Origin: Achromobacter deleyi
GTDB lineage: Bacteria > Pseudomonadota > Gammaproteobacteria > Burkholderiales > Burkholderiaceae_B
Direction of reading: 5' to 3'
DNA: 64,000 nucleotides
Assembly: GCF_016127315.1 (NCBI RefSeq)
Contig: NZ_CP065997.1
Coordinates: forward strand, 2,418,001 to 2,482,000
Within the stretch, counting starts at the first letter, position 1. Each line of letters opens with the position of its first letter. Below, in pieces: positions 20,599 through 30,892 of the stretch. The position numbers and the translations under genes are program-made. The notes below the pieces were generated by a model. It ran no database searches. It was not told the DNA's origin and was given only the letters and a program-made list of their open reading frames with translations.

Positions 20599-21503
20599 CA
20601 GATCCTGCGCACCATTTTCGGATCGAGGGCGTCGCGCAGCGCGTCGCCCAGGATGTTCACGCTGAGCACGGTCAGCGACAGGAACAGCCCCGGGAACAGG
20701 ATCAGGCCGGGCAGCATGCGGAAGTACATGCGGCCCTCGGACATGATGTTGCCCCATGAGGCGATCTCGGGCGGGATGCCCGCGCCCAGGAAGCTCAGGA
20801 TGGCCTCGGTCAGCATGGCCGAGGCGAACACGTAGGTGCCCTGCACCGTCAGCGGCGCGATCGTGCTGGGCACCATGTGGCGCCACAGCAGCAGCGGCAG
20901 CGGCGTGCCCAGCGCCAGCGCCGCCTCGACGTAGGGTTCGCCGCGCACGGTCAGGATCTGGCCGCGCACCAGCCGCACCACCCGCGGGATCTCGGGAATG
21001 GTGATGGCCACCAGCACCGTCATCAGGCTGGCGCCGGTCACCGACACCAGCGCGATCGCCAGCAGGATGCCGGGGATCGCCATGATGGCGTCCATGGTGC
21101 GCATGATGATGCCGTCGAGCGAGCGGAACCAGCCGGCGATGACACCCACCACCAGGCCGATGGCGACGCTGACGACCGCGGCGCCCAGGCCCGCGATCAG
21201 CGAGACGCGCGCGCCATAGGCCACGCGCGACCAGACGTCGCGGCCGAACGCGTCGGTGCCGAACAGGTAGTCGGTGAACGGCTGCTTCAGGCGCGCGCCG
21301 GGATTGATGTAGGTCGGGTCGACCGTGCCCAGCAGCGGCGCGAACAGGGCGATGGCGACGATGATGAGCAGCACCACCAGGGCCAGCATGACCGGCCAGC
21401 TCCTGAGGCCCTGGCGGATCTGGCGCCAGGCGGTGACGTGGGGCGTGCCGCCGCCGGGAAGATCGGCGGCCGCTTGCGCGGCGGCGTCGGTGGGCGTTTG
21501 CAT
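20598..21503 (-). CDS. Peptide-type ABC transporter permease (DppC family)
   Basis: A 301-residue inner-membrane permease with about six helices. The cytoplasmic N-terminus leads to TM1 and the family TDYLFGTDAFGRDVWSR segment, and the coupling-helix EAA motif appears as VEAALALGTPLPLLLWRH. It should heterodimerise with the DppB-type protein encoded nine bases upstream. Its stop overlaps the ATPase start. Confidence 0.93.
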   Translation of the reverse strand: MQTPTDAAAQAAADLPGGGTPHVTAWRQIRQGLRSWPVMLALVVLLIIVAIALFAPLLGTVDPTYINPGARLKQPFTDYLFGTDAFGRDVWSRVAYGARVSLIAGLGAAVVSVAIGLVVGVIAGWFRSLDGIIMRTMDAIMAIPGILLAIALVSVTGASLMTVLVAITIPEIPRVVRLVRGQILTVRGEPYVEAALALGTPLPLLLWRHMVPSTIAPLTVQGTYVFASAMLTEAILSFLGAGIPPEIASWGNIMSEGRMYFRMLPGLILFPGLFLSLTVLSVNILGDALRDALDPKMVRRI

Positions 21504-21512
21504 GGCGTGGCC

Positions 21513-22454
21513 TCAGTATCGGATACGGGGGTCGAACACCGTGTAGGCGCAATCGACAACCAGATTGATGAACACGTAGACGAAGGCGAAGAACAACGTC
21601 AGGCCCTGGATCACGGGATAGTCGCGCGCCAGCACGGCTTCGACCACCAGCCGGCCCAGGCCGGGGATGTTGAACACCGATTCGGTCACCACCACGCCGC
21701 TGATCAGCAGCGCGATGCCCAGGCCCACCACCGTGGCGATGGGCACGGCGGCGTTGCGCAGCGCGTGGCCCAGCAGCACGCCGGTCTCGGTCAGCCCCTT
21801 GGAGCGCGCGGTGCGGATGAAGTCCTCGCCCATGACCTCGATGACGCTGGTGCGCGTGATGCGAGCGATCAGGGCGATGTACACCGTGGACAGCGCCAGC
21901 GACGGCAGGATCAGCCGGTGCAGGAACAGCCAGAAGCCATTGGCCAGCGGGGTGTAGCCCTGCACGTTGAACCAGCCCAGCTTGATGGCGAAGGCCCAGA
22001 TCAGCAGATAGCCGGTGACGAACACCGGCACCGAAAAGCCCAGCACCGAGAAGCCCATCACCGCCCGATCCAGCAGCCGGCCCTGGCGCCAGGCCGCCAG
22101 CACGCCTAGCGGAATCGCCACGATCAGCGTGAAGACCAGCGTCAGCACCGCCAGGCTCAACGAAGGCTCGAGGCGCTGGCCGATGAGCTGGGTCACGGGC
22201 ACGCCGGACATCAGCGAGGTGCCGAGATCGCCCTGCAGCAGCTTGCCGCCCCAGATGACGAATTGTTTGACGACCGGTTTATCCAGGCCCATCGTCTGGC
22301 GTATCTGTTCGATACGCTCGGGCGTGGCGCCATCGCCCGCCATGATGATGGCCGGATCTCCCGGGCTCAGACGCAATATCGCGAAGACCACCACCGCGAC
22401 CATCACCAGAACGGGGATGGTCGCGAGGAGCCGGCGTGAGACGAATGCCAGCAT
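21513..22454 (-). CDS. Peptide-type ABC transporter permease (DppB family)
   Basis: A 313-residue permease with the canonical N-terminus (TM1, then RLSPGDPAIIMAG), the periplasmic stretch after it, six helices, and the EAA loop FIRTARSKGLTETGVLLGHALRNA. It ends with the family tail VVDCAYTVFDPRIRY. Gene order binding protein, DppB, DppC, ATPase is standard, and intergenic gaps are 26 and 9 bases. Confidence 0.94.
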   Translation of the reverse strand: MLAFVSRRLLATIPVLVMVAVVVFAILRLSPGDPAIIMAGDGATPERIEQIRQTMGLDKPVVKQFVIWGGKLLQGDLGTSLMSGVPVTQLIGQRLEPSLSLAVLTLVFTLIVAIPLGVLAAWRQGRLLDRAVMGFSVLGFSVPVFVTGYLLIWAFAIKLGWFNVQGYTPLANGFWLFLHRLILPSLALSTVYIALIARITRTSVIEVMGEDFIRTARSKGLTETGVLLGHALRNAAVPIATVVGLGIALLISGVVVTESVFNIPGLGRLVVEAVLARDYPVIQGLTLFFAFVYVFINLVVDCAYTVFDPRIRY

Positions 22455-22480
22455 GTATTTCCCCCTGAACTACCTGCCCG

Positions 22481-24046
22481 TCAAGGGGCTTTCTTGACGT
22501 TCCAGAACGCGAACACCGGCGCGTGCACCAGGCCCGAGAGCTTGGTCGTGTAGACGGTGGGCACGGACATCTGGCCCAGCGGCACGTACAGACCCTCGTC
22601 GATGCCGATGCGTTGCAACTCATCGGCGATCTTCTTCTGCTCGGCCGGATCGGAGGTCAGCGCGAACTTGGTGCGCAGTTCCTCGACCTGGGGGAAATCG
22701 GGCCAGCCGAACCAGGCGTTGTCGCCGTTGGCCGCGGCCGGCGCCGAGCGCACCGGGTCCATCACGTCGGTGGCGTACCAGTTGGTGTTGTGGATGTTCC
22801 AGCCGCCTTCGGCCGGCGCCGCCTTCGAGGCGCGGCGGGTCGCCACGCTCTGCCAGTCCATCGCCGCCAGGTTGACGTTGAAGCCGGCCTTGCGCAGGGC
22901 CTGGGCCATCACCACGGGCTGGGCCGACAGCGTGCCGACGTCGGTGGCGTGCATCACCAGGATCGGGGTGTTGTCATAGCCGGCTTCCTTCAGCAGGGCC
23001 TTGGCTTTCTCGATGTTCGAGGGCACCACCACGTCCTTGCCGATGTCCGATTCCAGCGGCGTGCCGCAGCCCCACAGCGAGGCGCACGTCTTCCAGTACT
23101 TGGGATTGCCGACCAGCGCCTTCATCACGTCTTCCTGGCCGATGGCGTACATCGCGGCCTGGCGGATCTTCTTGTTGTTGAAGGGCGGGTACTTGAAGTT
23201 GAAGCGGTACATCGTGAAGTAGCCGACCGGGCTGAGCGACTCTTCCTTCAGGTCCTTGTTGCCCTCGACCATCGGCAGCAGGTCATACGGGAACTGTTCG
23301 ACGAAGTCGATCTCGCCGCCCAGCAGGGCGTTGGCGGTGGTCAGGGCGTCGGGCATCACGTCCCACTCGACCTTGTCCACGTTCACGACCTTGCCGCCGG
23401 CCAGGCCGCTGGCGGGTTCCTTGCGCGGCACGTAGTCGGTGTTCTTGACGTAGACGGTCTTCACGCCCGGCTTGAATTCGGCCACCTTGAACGGGCCCGA
23501 GCCGGTCATGTCGGTGATCGGTTGGCCGATGGCCTGTTCGGCGATGCGCTTGGGCATCATGAACGGCGCGGTGCCGGTCGGCTTGGACAGGGCGCGCAGC
23601 GCCAGGTCCGTGGGTTCCTTCATGACGATGCGGAAGCTGTTGTCGTCGATGACTTCGATCTTGTCGGTGAATTTCAGCAGCGTGCGGCCCATGCCGTCGC
23701 CCGCGGCCCAGCGCTTGATCGACGCGACGCAGTCCTCGGCCGTGACGGGCTTGCCGTCATGCCATTTCTGGCCCGGGCGCAGCGTCATGGTGTAGGTCTT
23801 GCCGTCGGCCGAGACATCCCATTTCTCCAGCATCTGCGGCTGGATCTTGTTGTCGGCATCGGTGGCCAGCAAGGTGTCGTAGATCATGTAGCCGTGCCAC
23901 GTCGTGATGTACGCGGTGGTGGCGTGCGGATCGGTCAGGCGCAGCGGCGAGTGCATCACCGCCTTGATGACGGTGTCGGCGTAGGCGCCGTGGGCCATCA
24001 GCAGGGTGGCGCCGGCGAACGCGGCCGCGCGGATGAACTTGAGCAT
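22481..24046 (-). CDS. ABC transporter substrate-binding protein, family 5 (peptide type)
   Basis: A 521-residue periplasmic binding protein with a signal peptide (basic MLKFIRAA, hydrophobic core, cleavage near AYADTV). The SBP family 5 pattern is present: MHSPLRLTDPH, YMIYDTLLATDADNKIQPQ, LRPGQKWHDGKPVTAEDC. Members bind peptides, opines, nickel or glutathione; ligand cannot be read from sequence. The ATG at 24046 has AAGGGG upstream. A GC hairpin (24102-24121) lies between this gene and the M81 gene transcribed before it. Confidence 0.94.
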   Translation of the reverse strand: MLKFIRAAAFAGATLLMAHGAYADTVIKAVMHSPLRLTDPHATTAYITTWHGYMIYDTLLATDADNKIQPQMLEKWDVSADGKTYTMTLRPGQKWHDGKPVTAEDCVASIKRWAAGDGMGRTLLKFTDKIEVIDDNSFRIVMKEPTDLALRALSKPTGTAPFMMPKRIAEQAIGQPITDMTGSGPFKVAEFKPGVKTVYVKNTDYVPRKEPASGLAGGKVVNVDKVEWDVMPDALTTANALLGGEIDFVEQFPYDLLPMVEGNKDLKEESLSPVGYFTMYRFNFKYPPFNNKKIRQAAMYAIGQEDVMKALVGNPKYWKTCASLWGCGTPLESDIGKDVVVPSNIEKAKALLKEAGYDNTPILVMHATDVGTLSAQPVVMAQALRKAGFNVNLAAMDWQSVATRRASKAAPAEGGWNIHNTNWYATDVMDPVRSAPAAANGDNAWFGWPDFPQVEELRTKFALTSDPAEQKKIADELQRIGIDEGLYVPLGQMSVPTVYTTKLSGLVHAPVFAFWNVKKAP

Positions 24047-24101
24047 GAAATTCCCCTTTTATGCGTAGTGAGCGGCGCGGATTGCCGCTACGTCGTTGAC
24101 G

Positions 24102-24121
24102 CGCCGCGCCGGGGCGCGGCG
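24102..24121 (-). repeat. Intercistronic GC hairpin between M81 copy 2 and the binding-protein gene
   Basis: The arms CGCCGCGCC and GGCGCGGCG are separated by two bases, with no U-tract on either side. It is more likely to stabilise mRNA than to terminate, and may allow higher levels of the downstream binding-protein message. Confidence 0.5.
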
Positions 24122-24129
24122 TGCGAGGG

Positions 24130-25635
24130 TCAGTCGGCTGCGGCGCCGGCAAAGACCGGGCCGCAAGGCGCCATTCTGATGCCCGGACGCAACCGTGTCC
24201 ATGGTTGTTTTGCCGCATCCATCAGCATCGAGCCGGGCGCGGCGCAAACCAGGATCGTGTGCGCGATCGGCGTGAAATCCGCGCGGAAATGCGCCGAGCT
24301 TTTCACCGCCAGGATGGCTGTGCGGCGCGGCTCGACGCCGGCGAAGCGGAACATTTCCTGGTCGGCCATCTGCACCTTGTTGGACGCCACCACGATGCGT
24401 ACGCCGCCGATGCGCAGACAGGCGCTAGGGCCCAGGTCCATGTGGAAGCCGCGGTAGAACGCGCCGTGCGTATCGAAGCGTCCATCCGAAGTTTTCTCCA
24501 CGATGAACTCCGCGTCCAGCGGTTCGTCGTCGGGAATACCCGAATGTCCACCTAGTGCAATGCGGACCGTTTTACCCACGCCGGCGCGGTGCGCGGCCAA
24601 TGCGGCTTCCGGATCGACGATCAGGCCGATAGCGGCGTCGCGCACCTGGTGGCGGATCAGGGCGCGCAGCAGGCCGGTGGTGTCGGAACTGCCGCCGGCG
24701 CCAGGGTTGTCCTGCGCGTCGGCGATGACCACGGGCGCGCTGGCCTCGCGCGCCAGCCGCAGGGCGGTGGTGACGGCGTCATCCGGCGTGTGGAGCGTGC
24801 CGCCGAAATCGCGCTCGGCATCGAGCACCGCGCGCGCCAGCGCGTCGGCGGCCGCATCGGCCTCGGCCTGGGTCGCGCCGTAGGCCCACACGGCGGGCAG
24901 GCAATCTGGAAAATCCGCCGCCGGGAAACCGGTGGCCAGCGACACGCTCTGGGCGCCACGCGTTTCGATCTCGCCCACCATCTGGTAGAGCGAGCGCGCC
25001 GGCTCGATGTCGGTCGATTGCCAGCACAGCGGAATCAGGTAGGGCAGCTGCCGCAACGCCACGCAGGGCCGCGGCGCGCCGGCCAGGCGTCGCGCCAGCA
25101 GCGCGGCGGCGCGCTGGCCGGTCTCGGCCATGTCGATGTGCGGATAGGTGCGGTAGCAGACCAGCGCATCGGCGTGGCGCACCATCGCGGGCGTCATGTT
25201 GGCATGCAGGTCGAGGCTGGCCACCACCGGCACGTCGGGGCCGACCAGCGCGCGCACGCGCTTGAGCAGTTCGCCCTCGCCGTCGTCCAGGTGCTCGGTG
25301 ACCATGGCCCCGTGCAGGTCCAGGTACACGCCATCCAGCGGCATGGCCGCTTTCAGGCCCTGCAGGATCAGCGCGCTGATGCGTTCGAACGCATCCTCGG
25401 TGACCGGGCCGGAAGGACTGGCCGCGGCCCACGTGGCCGGCAGCAGCGTGTGCTGCTGCATGGCCTCGATGAAACCGGCCACCGGAATGTTGGCGCCCGC
25501 CACGGCCTGGAACATCGCCGGGCCGCTGACCAGCTTCGGCCAGCCGCCGCCCTTGTCGGCGAAGTCCTCCCAGGCCGCGCGCGAAGGCGCGAACGTATTG
25601 GTTTCATGCTGAAAGCCGCCGATCCCGATGCGCAT
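24130..25635 (-). CDS. M81 (MlrC/microcystinase-like) metallopeptidase, copy 2
   Basis: A 501-residue paralogue of the protein at 15934. The same motifs appear: GGFQHETNTFAPS (HETNTF at 10-15), YLDLHGAMV, SLDLHAN, CYRTYPHID, and DNPGAGGSSDTTGLL in place of DNTGSGGTMDTT. By eye the two are clearly homologous but well diverged, so this is an old duplication or two separate acquisitions. It lacks a signal peptide. The ATG at 25635 has AAGGGGAA upstream. It follows mmsA in the operon and precedes the transporter genes. Confidence 0.9.
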   Translation of the reverse strand: MRIGIGGFQHETNTFAPSRAAWEDFADKGGGWPKLVSGPAMFQAVAGANIPVAGFIEAMQQHTLLPATWAAASPSGPVTEDAFERISALILQGLKAAMPLDGVYLDLHGAMVTEHLDDGEGELLKRVRALVGPDVPVVASLDLHANMTPAMVRHADALVCYRTYPHIDMAETGQRAAALLARRLAGAPRPCVALRQLPYLIPLCWQSTDIEPARSLYQMVGEIETRGAQSVSLATGFPAADFPDCLPAVWAYGATQAEADAAADALARAVLDAERDFGGTLHTPDDAVTTALRLAREASAPVVIADAQDNPGAGGSSDTTGLLRALIRHQVRDAAIGLIVDPEAALAAHRAGVGKTVRIALGGHSGIPDDEPLDAEFIVEKTSDGRFDTHGAFYRGFHMDLGPSACLRIGGVRIVVASNKVQMADQEMFRFAGVEPRRTAILAVKSSAHFRADFTPIAHTILVCAAPGSMLMDAAKQPWTRLRPGIRMAPCGPVFAGAAAD

Positions 25636-25713
25636 CAGGATTCCCCTTGTTGTGTGTCTTTCGGCAAAACCCCGGCCGCTTTGCGGCTCGGGGCGGTGAG
25701 AGCGTCTACATGA

Positions 25714-27210
<1,497 letters not shown>

Positions 27211-27247
27211 GGGAAAGCTCGGGGCAGGGTTCTTTGAAAACGCCGGA

Positions 27248-27301
27248 GGGCGGCCCGGGGCCGCCCGCCATTGTGTGCGATGCGCGGCGCCTGCGCCGCG
27301 C
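27248..27301 (-). terminator. Two stacked GC hairpins between the aminotransferase and mmsA genes (attenuator-like)
   Basis: GCGCGGCGC-CT-GCGCCGCGC (27282-27301) and GGGCGGCC-CGG-GGCCGCCC (27248-27266) fill much of the 96-base gap. On the - strand a TTTT occurs about 10 bases beyond the second hairpin. This may be partial termination that lowers downstream expression relative to the aminotransferase. Confidence 0.35.
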
Positions 27302-27306
27302 GGGAG

Positions 27307-28632
27307 TTACGCGATTTCCTTGAGCACCTTGCCGATCTGCTCGAAGATCTGGCCGATCTGGGCCTCGTCGATGATCAGCGGGGGCGAGACGGCGATGATG
27401 TCGCCGGTGTAGCGCACCATCAGGCCGCTGTCGAAGCACTTCTGGAACACTTCGGCGGCGCGCGCGCCTGGCGCGCCGGCGCGCGGCGCCAGCTCGACGC
27501 CGGCCACCAGGCCCAGGTTGCGCACATCGATCACGTGCGGCGCGCCCTTCAGGCTGTGGGCGGCCTGCTCGAAGGCGCCGGACAGTTTGCGGGCGCGGCC
27601 GAACAGGTCTTCGCGGCGGTAGATGTCCAGCGTCGCCAGGATGGCGGCGGCCGCCAGCGGGTGGGCCGAATAGGTGTAGCCGTGGAAGAACTCGATGCCG
27701 CCGGCCGGGCCGTTGACGATGGCGTCATGCACCTCGCGGCGCACCGCGACCGCGCCCGCGGGCACGGCGGCGTTGCTGACGCCCTTGGCCATGGCGATCA
27801 GGTCCGGCGTCACGCCGAAGAATTCCGACGCGGTGGCGGCGCCGAGGCGGCCGTAGGCGGTGATGACTTCGTCGAAGATCAGCAGGATGCCGTGCTTGGA
27901 GGTGATCTCGCGCAGCTTTTCCAGGTAGCCCTTGGGCGGGATCAGCACGCCGGTCGAGCCGGCCATCGGTTCGACGATCACCGCCGCGATGGTCGAGGCG
28001 TCGTGCAGCGCGACGATGCGTTCGAGTTCGTCGGCCAGTTGCGCGCCCCAGGCCGGCTGGCCCTTGGAATAGGCGTTGTGTTCCAGGTTGTGGGTGTGGG
28101 GCAGGTGGTCCACGGCGGGCAGCAGCGCGCCGGAGAAGGTCTTGCGGTTGGTCGAGATGCCGCCGACCGAGATGCCGCCGAAGCCCACGCCGTGGTAGCC
28201 GCGCTCGCGGCCGATCAGGCGGGTGCGCTGGCCTTCGCCGCGGGCGCGGTGGTAGGCCAGGGCGATCTTCAGGGCGGTGTCGACCGACTCCGAACCCGAG
28301 TTGGTGAAGAACACGCGGTCCAGGCCCTGCGGCATGAAGCTGGCGACCGCGGTGGCGGCCTCGAAGGCCAGCGGGTGGCCGAGCTGGAAGCCGGGGGCGT
28401 AGTCCATGATGCCGGCCTGGCGCGAGATCGCCTCGACGATCTCCTGGCGGCCGTGGCCGGCGTTGACGCACCACAGGCCGGCGGTGCCGTCCAGCACCTG
28501 GCGGCCGTCGGCCGAGGTGTAGTACATGCCCTTGGCCGACGCCAGCATGCGGGGATGCGCCTTGAACTGCTTGTTGGCGGTGAAAGGCATCCAGAGATGG
28601 GACAGGTCGGGCAACTCGGCGGGGGCGTTCAT
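27307..28632 (-). CDS. Omega-amino acid (beta-alanine):pyruvate aminotransferase
   Basis: A 441-residue class III PLP aminotransferase. Landmarks are LWMPFTANKQFK at the N-terminus, FTNSGSESVDTALKIA, the PLP-contacting Asp254 in IFDEVITAYGR, and Schiff-base Lys283 in AMAKGVSNAAVPAG. These resemble the beta-alanine:pyruvate aminotransferases BauA/AptA, including the enzyme described from Alcaligenes denitrificans (recalled). Product malonate semialdehyde is the substrate of the next gene, mmsA. The ATG at 28632 has GGAG upstream; an upstream in-frame ATG would include promoter sequence. It leads the operon, divergent from a MocR regulator. Confidence 0.9.
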   Translation of the reverse strand: MNAPAELPDLSHLWMPFTANKQFKAHPRMLASAKGMYYTSADGRQVLDGTAGLWCVNAGHGRQEIVEAISRQAGIMDYAPGFQLGHPLAFEAATAVASFMPQGLDRVFFTNSGSESVDTALKIALAYHRARGEGQRTRLIGRERGYHGVGFGGISVGGISTNRKTFSGALLPAVDHLPHTHNLEHNAYSKGQPAWGAQLADELERIVALHDASTIAAVIVEPMAGSTGVLIPPKGYLEKLREITSKHGILLIFDEVITAYGRLGAATASEFFGVTPDLIAMAKGVSNAAVPAGAVAVRREVHDAIVNGPAGGIEFFHGYTYSAHPLAAAAILATLDIYRREDLFGRARKLSGAFEQAAHSLKGAPHVIDVRNLGLVAGVELAPRAGAPGARAAEVFQKCFDSGLMVRYTGDIIAVSPPLIIDEAQIGQIFEQIGKVLKEIA

Positions 28633-28731
28633 GGTGGCTCCAGGGGAAGGACAAGCGCCGGAGCCTGCGCGCGTTTCGGGCGGGCGGCCGGCGGGATGCG
28701 ATTGATTCTGGTACGTCCGGCGAGGAATGAA

Positions 28732-28737
28732 AATATA
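28732..28737 (-). promoter_or_regulatory. Candidate -10 box (TATATT) for the aminotransferase operon
   Basis: On the - strand TATATT lies about 95 bases before the start codon. A weak -35 (TTAGCC) at 16 bases spacing runs into the operator at 28758, so the regulator could contact RNA polymerase there. Confidence 0.4.
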
Positions 28738-28757
28738 CAATCCGCGCAAACCGGGCT

Positions 28758-28792
28758 AACTGTATAGTTGCAAGCATGACAACTGTACAGTT
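28758..28792. promoter_or_regulatory. Paired MocR operators in the divergent promoter region
   Basis: AACTGTATAGTT (28758-28769, imperfect palindrome) and AACTGTACAGTT (28781-28792, perfect 12-bp palindrome) are copies of one site with a 23-base period, about two helical turns. The second ends 11 bases before the regulator's GTG start, fitting autoregulation, and both sit upstream of the divergent aminotransferase operon. CTGTAYAG-like repeats are typical of MocR regulators. Confidence 0.75.
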
Positions 28793-28803
28793 AGCGTAGC
28801 GCC

Positions 28804-30222
28804 GTGATCGACTTCAAGCCCGTGCGTGCCCGCGGCCAGGCGCCGACCCTGGTGGACCAGGTGGTGGCGGCCGTGTTGCGCGCCATCGAGGCGCAGGAGC
28901 TGCGTCCGGGTATGTCCCTACCCTCGGTGCGCGACTTCGCGCGCCAATACCAGGTCAGCACCTTCACCGTGGCCAGCGCCTACAGCCGGCTGGTGTCGCT
29001 GGGCTGGCTGGCGGCGCGTCCGGGCGCCGGCTACCGGGTGGCCTCGCCCGACGCGCCGCCGCGCCGCGGCGAGCCGCAGTCCTGGGAGCCGCCGCGGCTG
29101 AACGCGGCCTGGCTGCTGTCGGATATCTTTGCCGACCACTCCATCCCCATCAAATCCGGCTGCGGCTGGCTGCCGGGCGAGTGGCTCAATGAAGAGGGGC
29201 TGCACATGGCGCTGCGCCACATGGGCCGGGTGCCGGCCATGCGCATCGCCAACTACGGCCATCCCTATGGTTACGCGCCGCTGCGCGAGACCATCGCCGC
29301 CACGCTCAGCGCCCAGGGCATGGAAGTCGAGGTGTCGCAGGTGCTGCTGACCCAGGGAGTGACGCACGGGCTCGACATGGTGATCCGCACGCTGCTGCGT
29401 CCGGGCGATACCGTGCTGGTCGAGCAGCCGGCCTACGCCAACCTGCTGCAGATGCTGCGCCTGGCCGGGCTGCGGGTGGTGCCGGTGGCGCGCACGCTGG
29501 ACGGGCTCGATTGCGAGGCGCTGGAGCAGGCCGCGTCGCAGCACCGGCCGCGCGCGCTGTTCGTCAACACCGCCCTGCAGAACCCGTCGGGCGCCAGCAT
29601 CAGCATGGCCAACGCCTTCCGCATCCTGCAACTGGCCGAGCGCCACGGGCTGTGGGTGGTCGAGGACGACATCTCGCGCGAACTGGCGCCCGGCGTCACG
29701 CCCATGCTGGCGGCGCTCGATGGCGGCCGCCGGGTGGTCTACCTGGGCGGTTATTCCAAGGTCATCAGCCCGTCGGTGCGGGTCGGCTACGTGGTGGCGC
29801 ACCGCGACCTGGCGCGCGACATCGCCCGCACCAAGATGGCGGTGGGGCTGACCTCGCCGGAGATCATGGAACGCATCGTGCACCAGGTGATCCGCGAGGG
29901 CCGCTACCGGGCGCACATCGAACGCACCCGCGAACGGCTGGCCCAGGCCCACGCGACGGTGGCGGGGCTGATGGCGCAGCACGGTTTCGAGATCTATGCG
30001 CGGCCGCAGGCGGGCCTGTTCCTGTGGGCCAAGGTAGCCGGCCAGTGGCGCGAGCGCGGCGCCAACGGCCTGGCCGGGCTGGCGCTGAAGGACGGCATCT
30101 GGCTGGCGCCGGGGTCGTACTTCGAGGCCGACGAGGCCGACACGCCGTGGGTGCGTTTCAACGTGGCGTATTCGGAAGCGCCGGCGTTGTGGCGCTTCAT
30201 GCGCAACGAGGGCGCGGCCTAG
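28804..30222 (+). CDS. MocR-family transcriptional regulator (GntR HTH + aminotransferase-like domain)
   Basis: A 472-residue regulator. Residues 1-75 are a GntR winged helix (TLVDQVVAAVLRAIEAQELRPGMSLPSVRDFA, FTVASAYSRLVSLGWL). From about residue 90 the protein is a fold-type I aminotransferase domain with Lys319 in GGYSKVISPSVRVGY as the expected PLP anchor, so PLP or an amino-acid adduct is the likely effector. Translation starts at GTG 28804. The gene is divergent from the aminotransferase operon, with two operator palindromes between. MocR proteins usually control neighbouring genes, and here the target would be the nine-gene catabolic operon. Confidence 0.93.
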   Translation: MIDFKPVRARGQAPTLVDQVVAAVLRAIEAQELRPGMSLPSVRDFARQYQVSTFTVASAYSRLVSLGWLAARPGAGYRVASPDAPPRRGEPQSWEPPRLNAAWLLSDIFADHSIPIKSGCGWLPGEWLNEEGLHMALRHMGRVPAMRIANYGHPYGYAPLRETIAATLSAQGMEVEVSQVLLTQGVTHGLDMVIRTLLRPGDTVLVEQPAYANLLQMLRLAGLRVVPVARTLDGLDCEALEQAASQHRPRALFVNTALQNPSGASISMANAFRILQLAERHGLWVVEDDISRELAPGVTPMLAALDGGRRVVYLGGYSKVISPSVRVGYVVAHRDLARDIARTKMAVGLTSPEIMERIVHQVIREGRYRAHIERTRERLAQAHATVAGLMAQHGFEIYARPQAGLFLWAKVAGQWRERGANGLAGLALKDGIWLAPGSYFEADEADTPWVRFNVAYSEAPALWRFMRNEGAA

Positions 30223-30325
30223 GGCCTGTTCACACTGAAAGGCGCTTCGCACAGGCCGGTAATCGGCCGCCAGGCCGGGCGCCGCCGGCATCCAGGGCGG
30301 CCGGCGCCCGATTCATGGCGCGGGT

Positions 30326-30811
30326 TCAGGCGCGTTCGTACGTCACGAAGTCGTAGCGGTAGCCGTTTTCCTCGGGCTGCGCCTCGCGCGCGGTTTCGCG
30401 CCACTGGAAGCCGGGCAGCAGCGGGAAGAAGGCGTCGCCCTCGACCTCGGCGTGGACTTCGGTGGCCAGGATGCGGCTGGCCAGCGCCAGCGCTTGCGTG
30501 TAGATCTGCGCGCCGCCGATGACGAAGGCCTCGGCGCTGTCGCCGCAGGCGGCGATGGCGGCTTCCAGCGTCGGCACCACGGTGGCGCCCGCGGCCTCGA
30601 AGGCGGGATTGCGGCTGATGACGATATTGGCGCGGCCGGGCAGGGGGCGGCCCAGCGAGTCCCAGGTCTTGCGGCCCATGACGATGGGATGGCCCAGGGT
30701 GCTGCGCTTGAAGTGCGCCAGGTCGCCCGGCAGTTTCCAGGGCAGGGCGTTGTCGCGGCCAATGGCGCGGTTGGTGGAATAGGCGACGATCAGGGTCAGG
30801 CGGGCGGACAT
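30326..30811 (-). CDS. folA: Dihydrofolate reductase
   Basis: A 161-residue dihydrofolate reductase making tetrahydrofolate with NADPH. Catalytic Asp30 lies in LPWKLPGDLAHFK; the NADPH-binding motifs are IVMGRKTWDSLGRPLPGR and FVIGGAQIYTQAL. Length is standard. It ends near a GC-rich inverted repeat (30277-30309, arms GGGCGCC/GGCGCCC) that separates it from the convergent MocR gene. thyA lies upstream on the same strand, with one gene for a c-di-GMP enzyme between them. Confidence 0.97.
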   Translation of the reverse strand: MSARLTLIVAYSTNRAIGRDNALPWKLPGDLAHFKRSTLGHPIVMGRKTWDSLGRPLPGRANIVISRNPAFEAAGATVVPTLEAAIAACGDSAEAFVIGGAQIYTQALALASRILATEVHAEVEGDAFFPLLPGFQWRETAREAQPEENGYRYDFVTYERA

Positions 30812-30892
30812 GCGGGCGGGGGCGCTCAGGCAAGGGGAGCCGGCGTGGCCGGCGGGAAGACCCCAAGCGTAGCAAATCTGGCCCGCGCCGTT

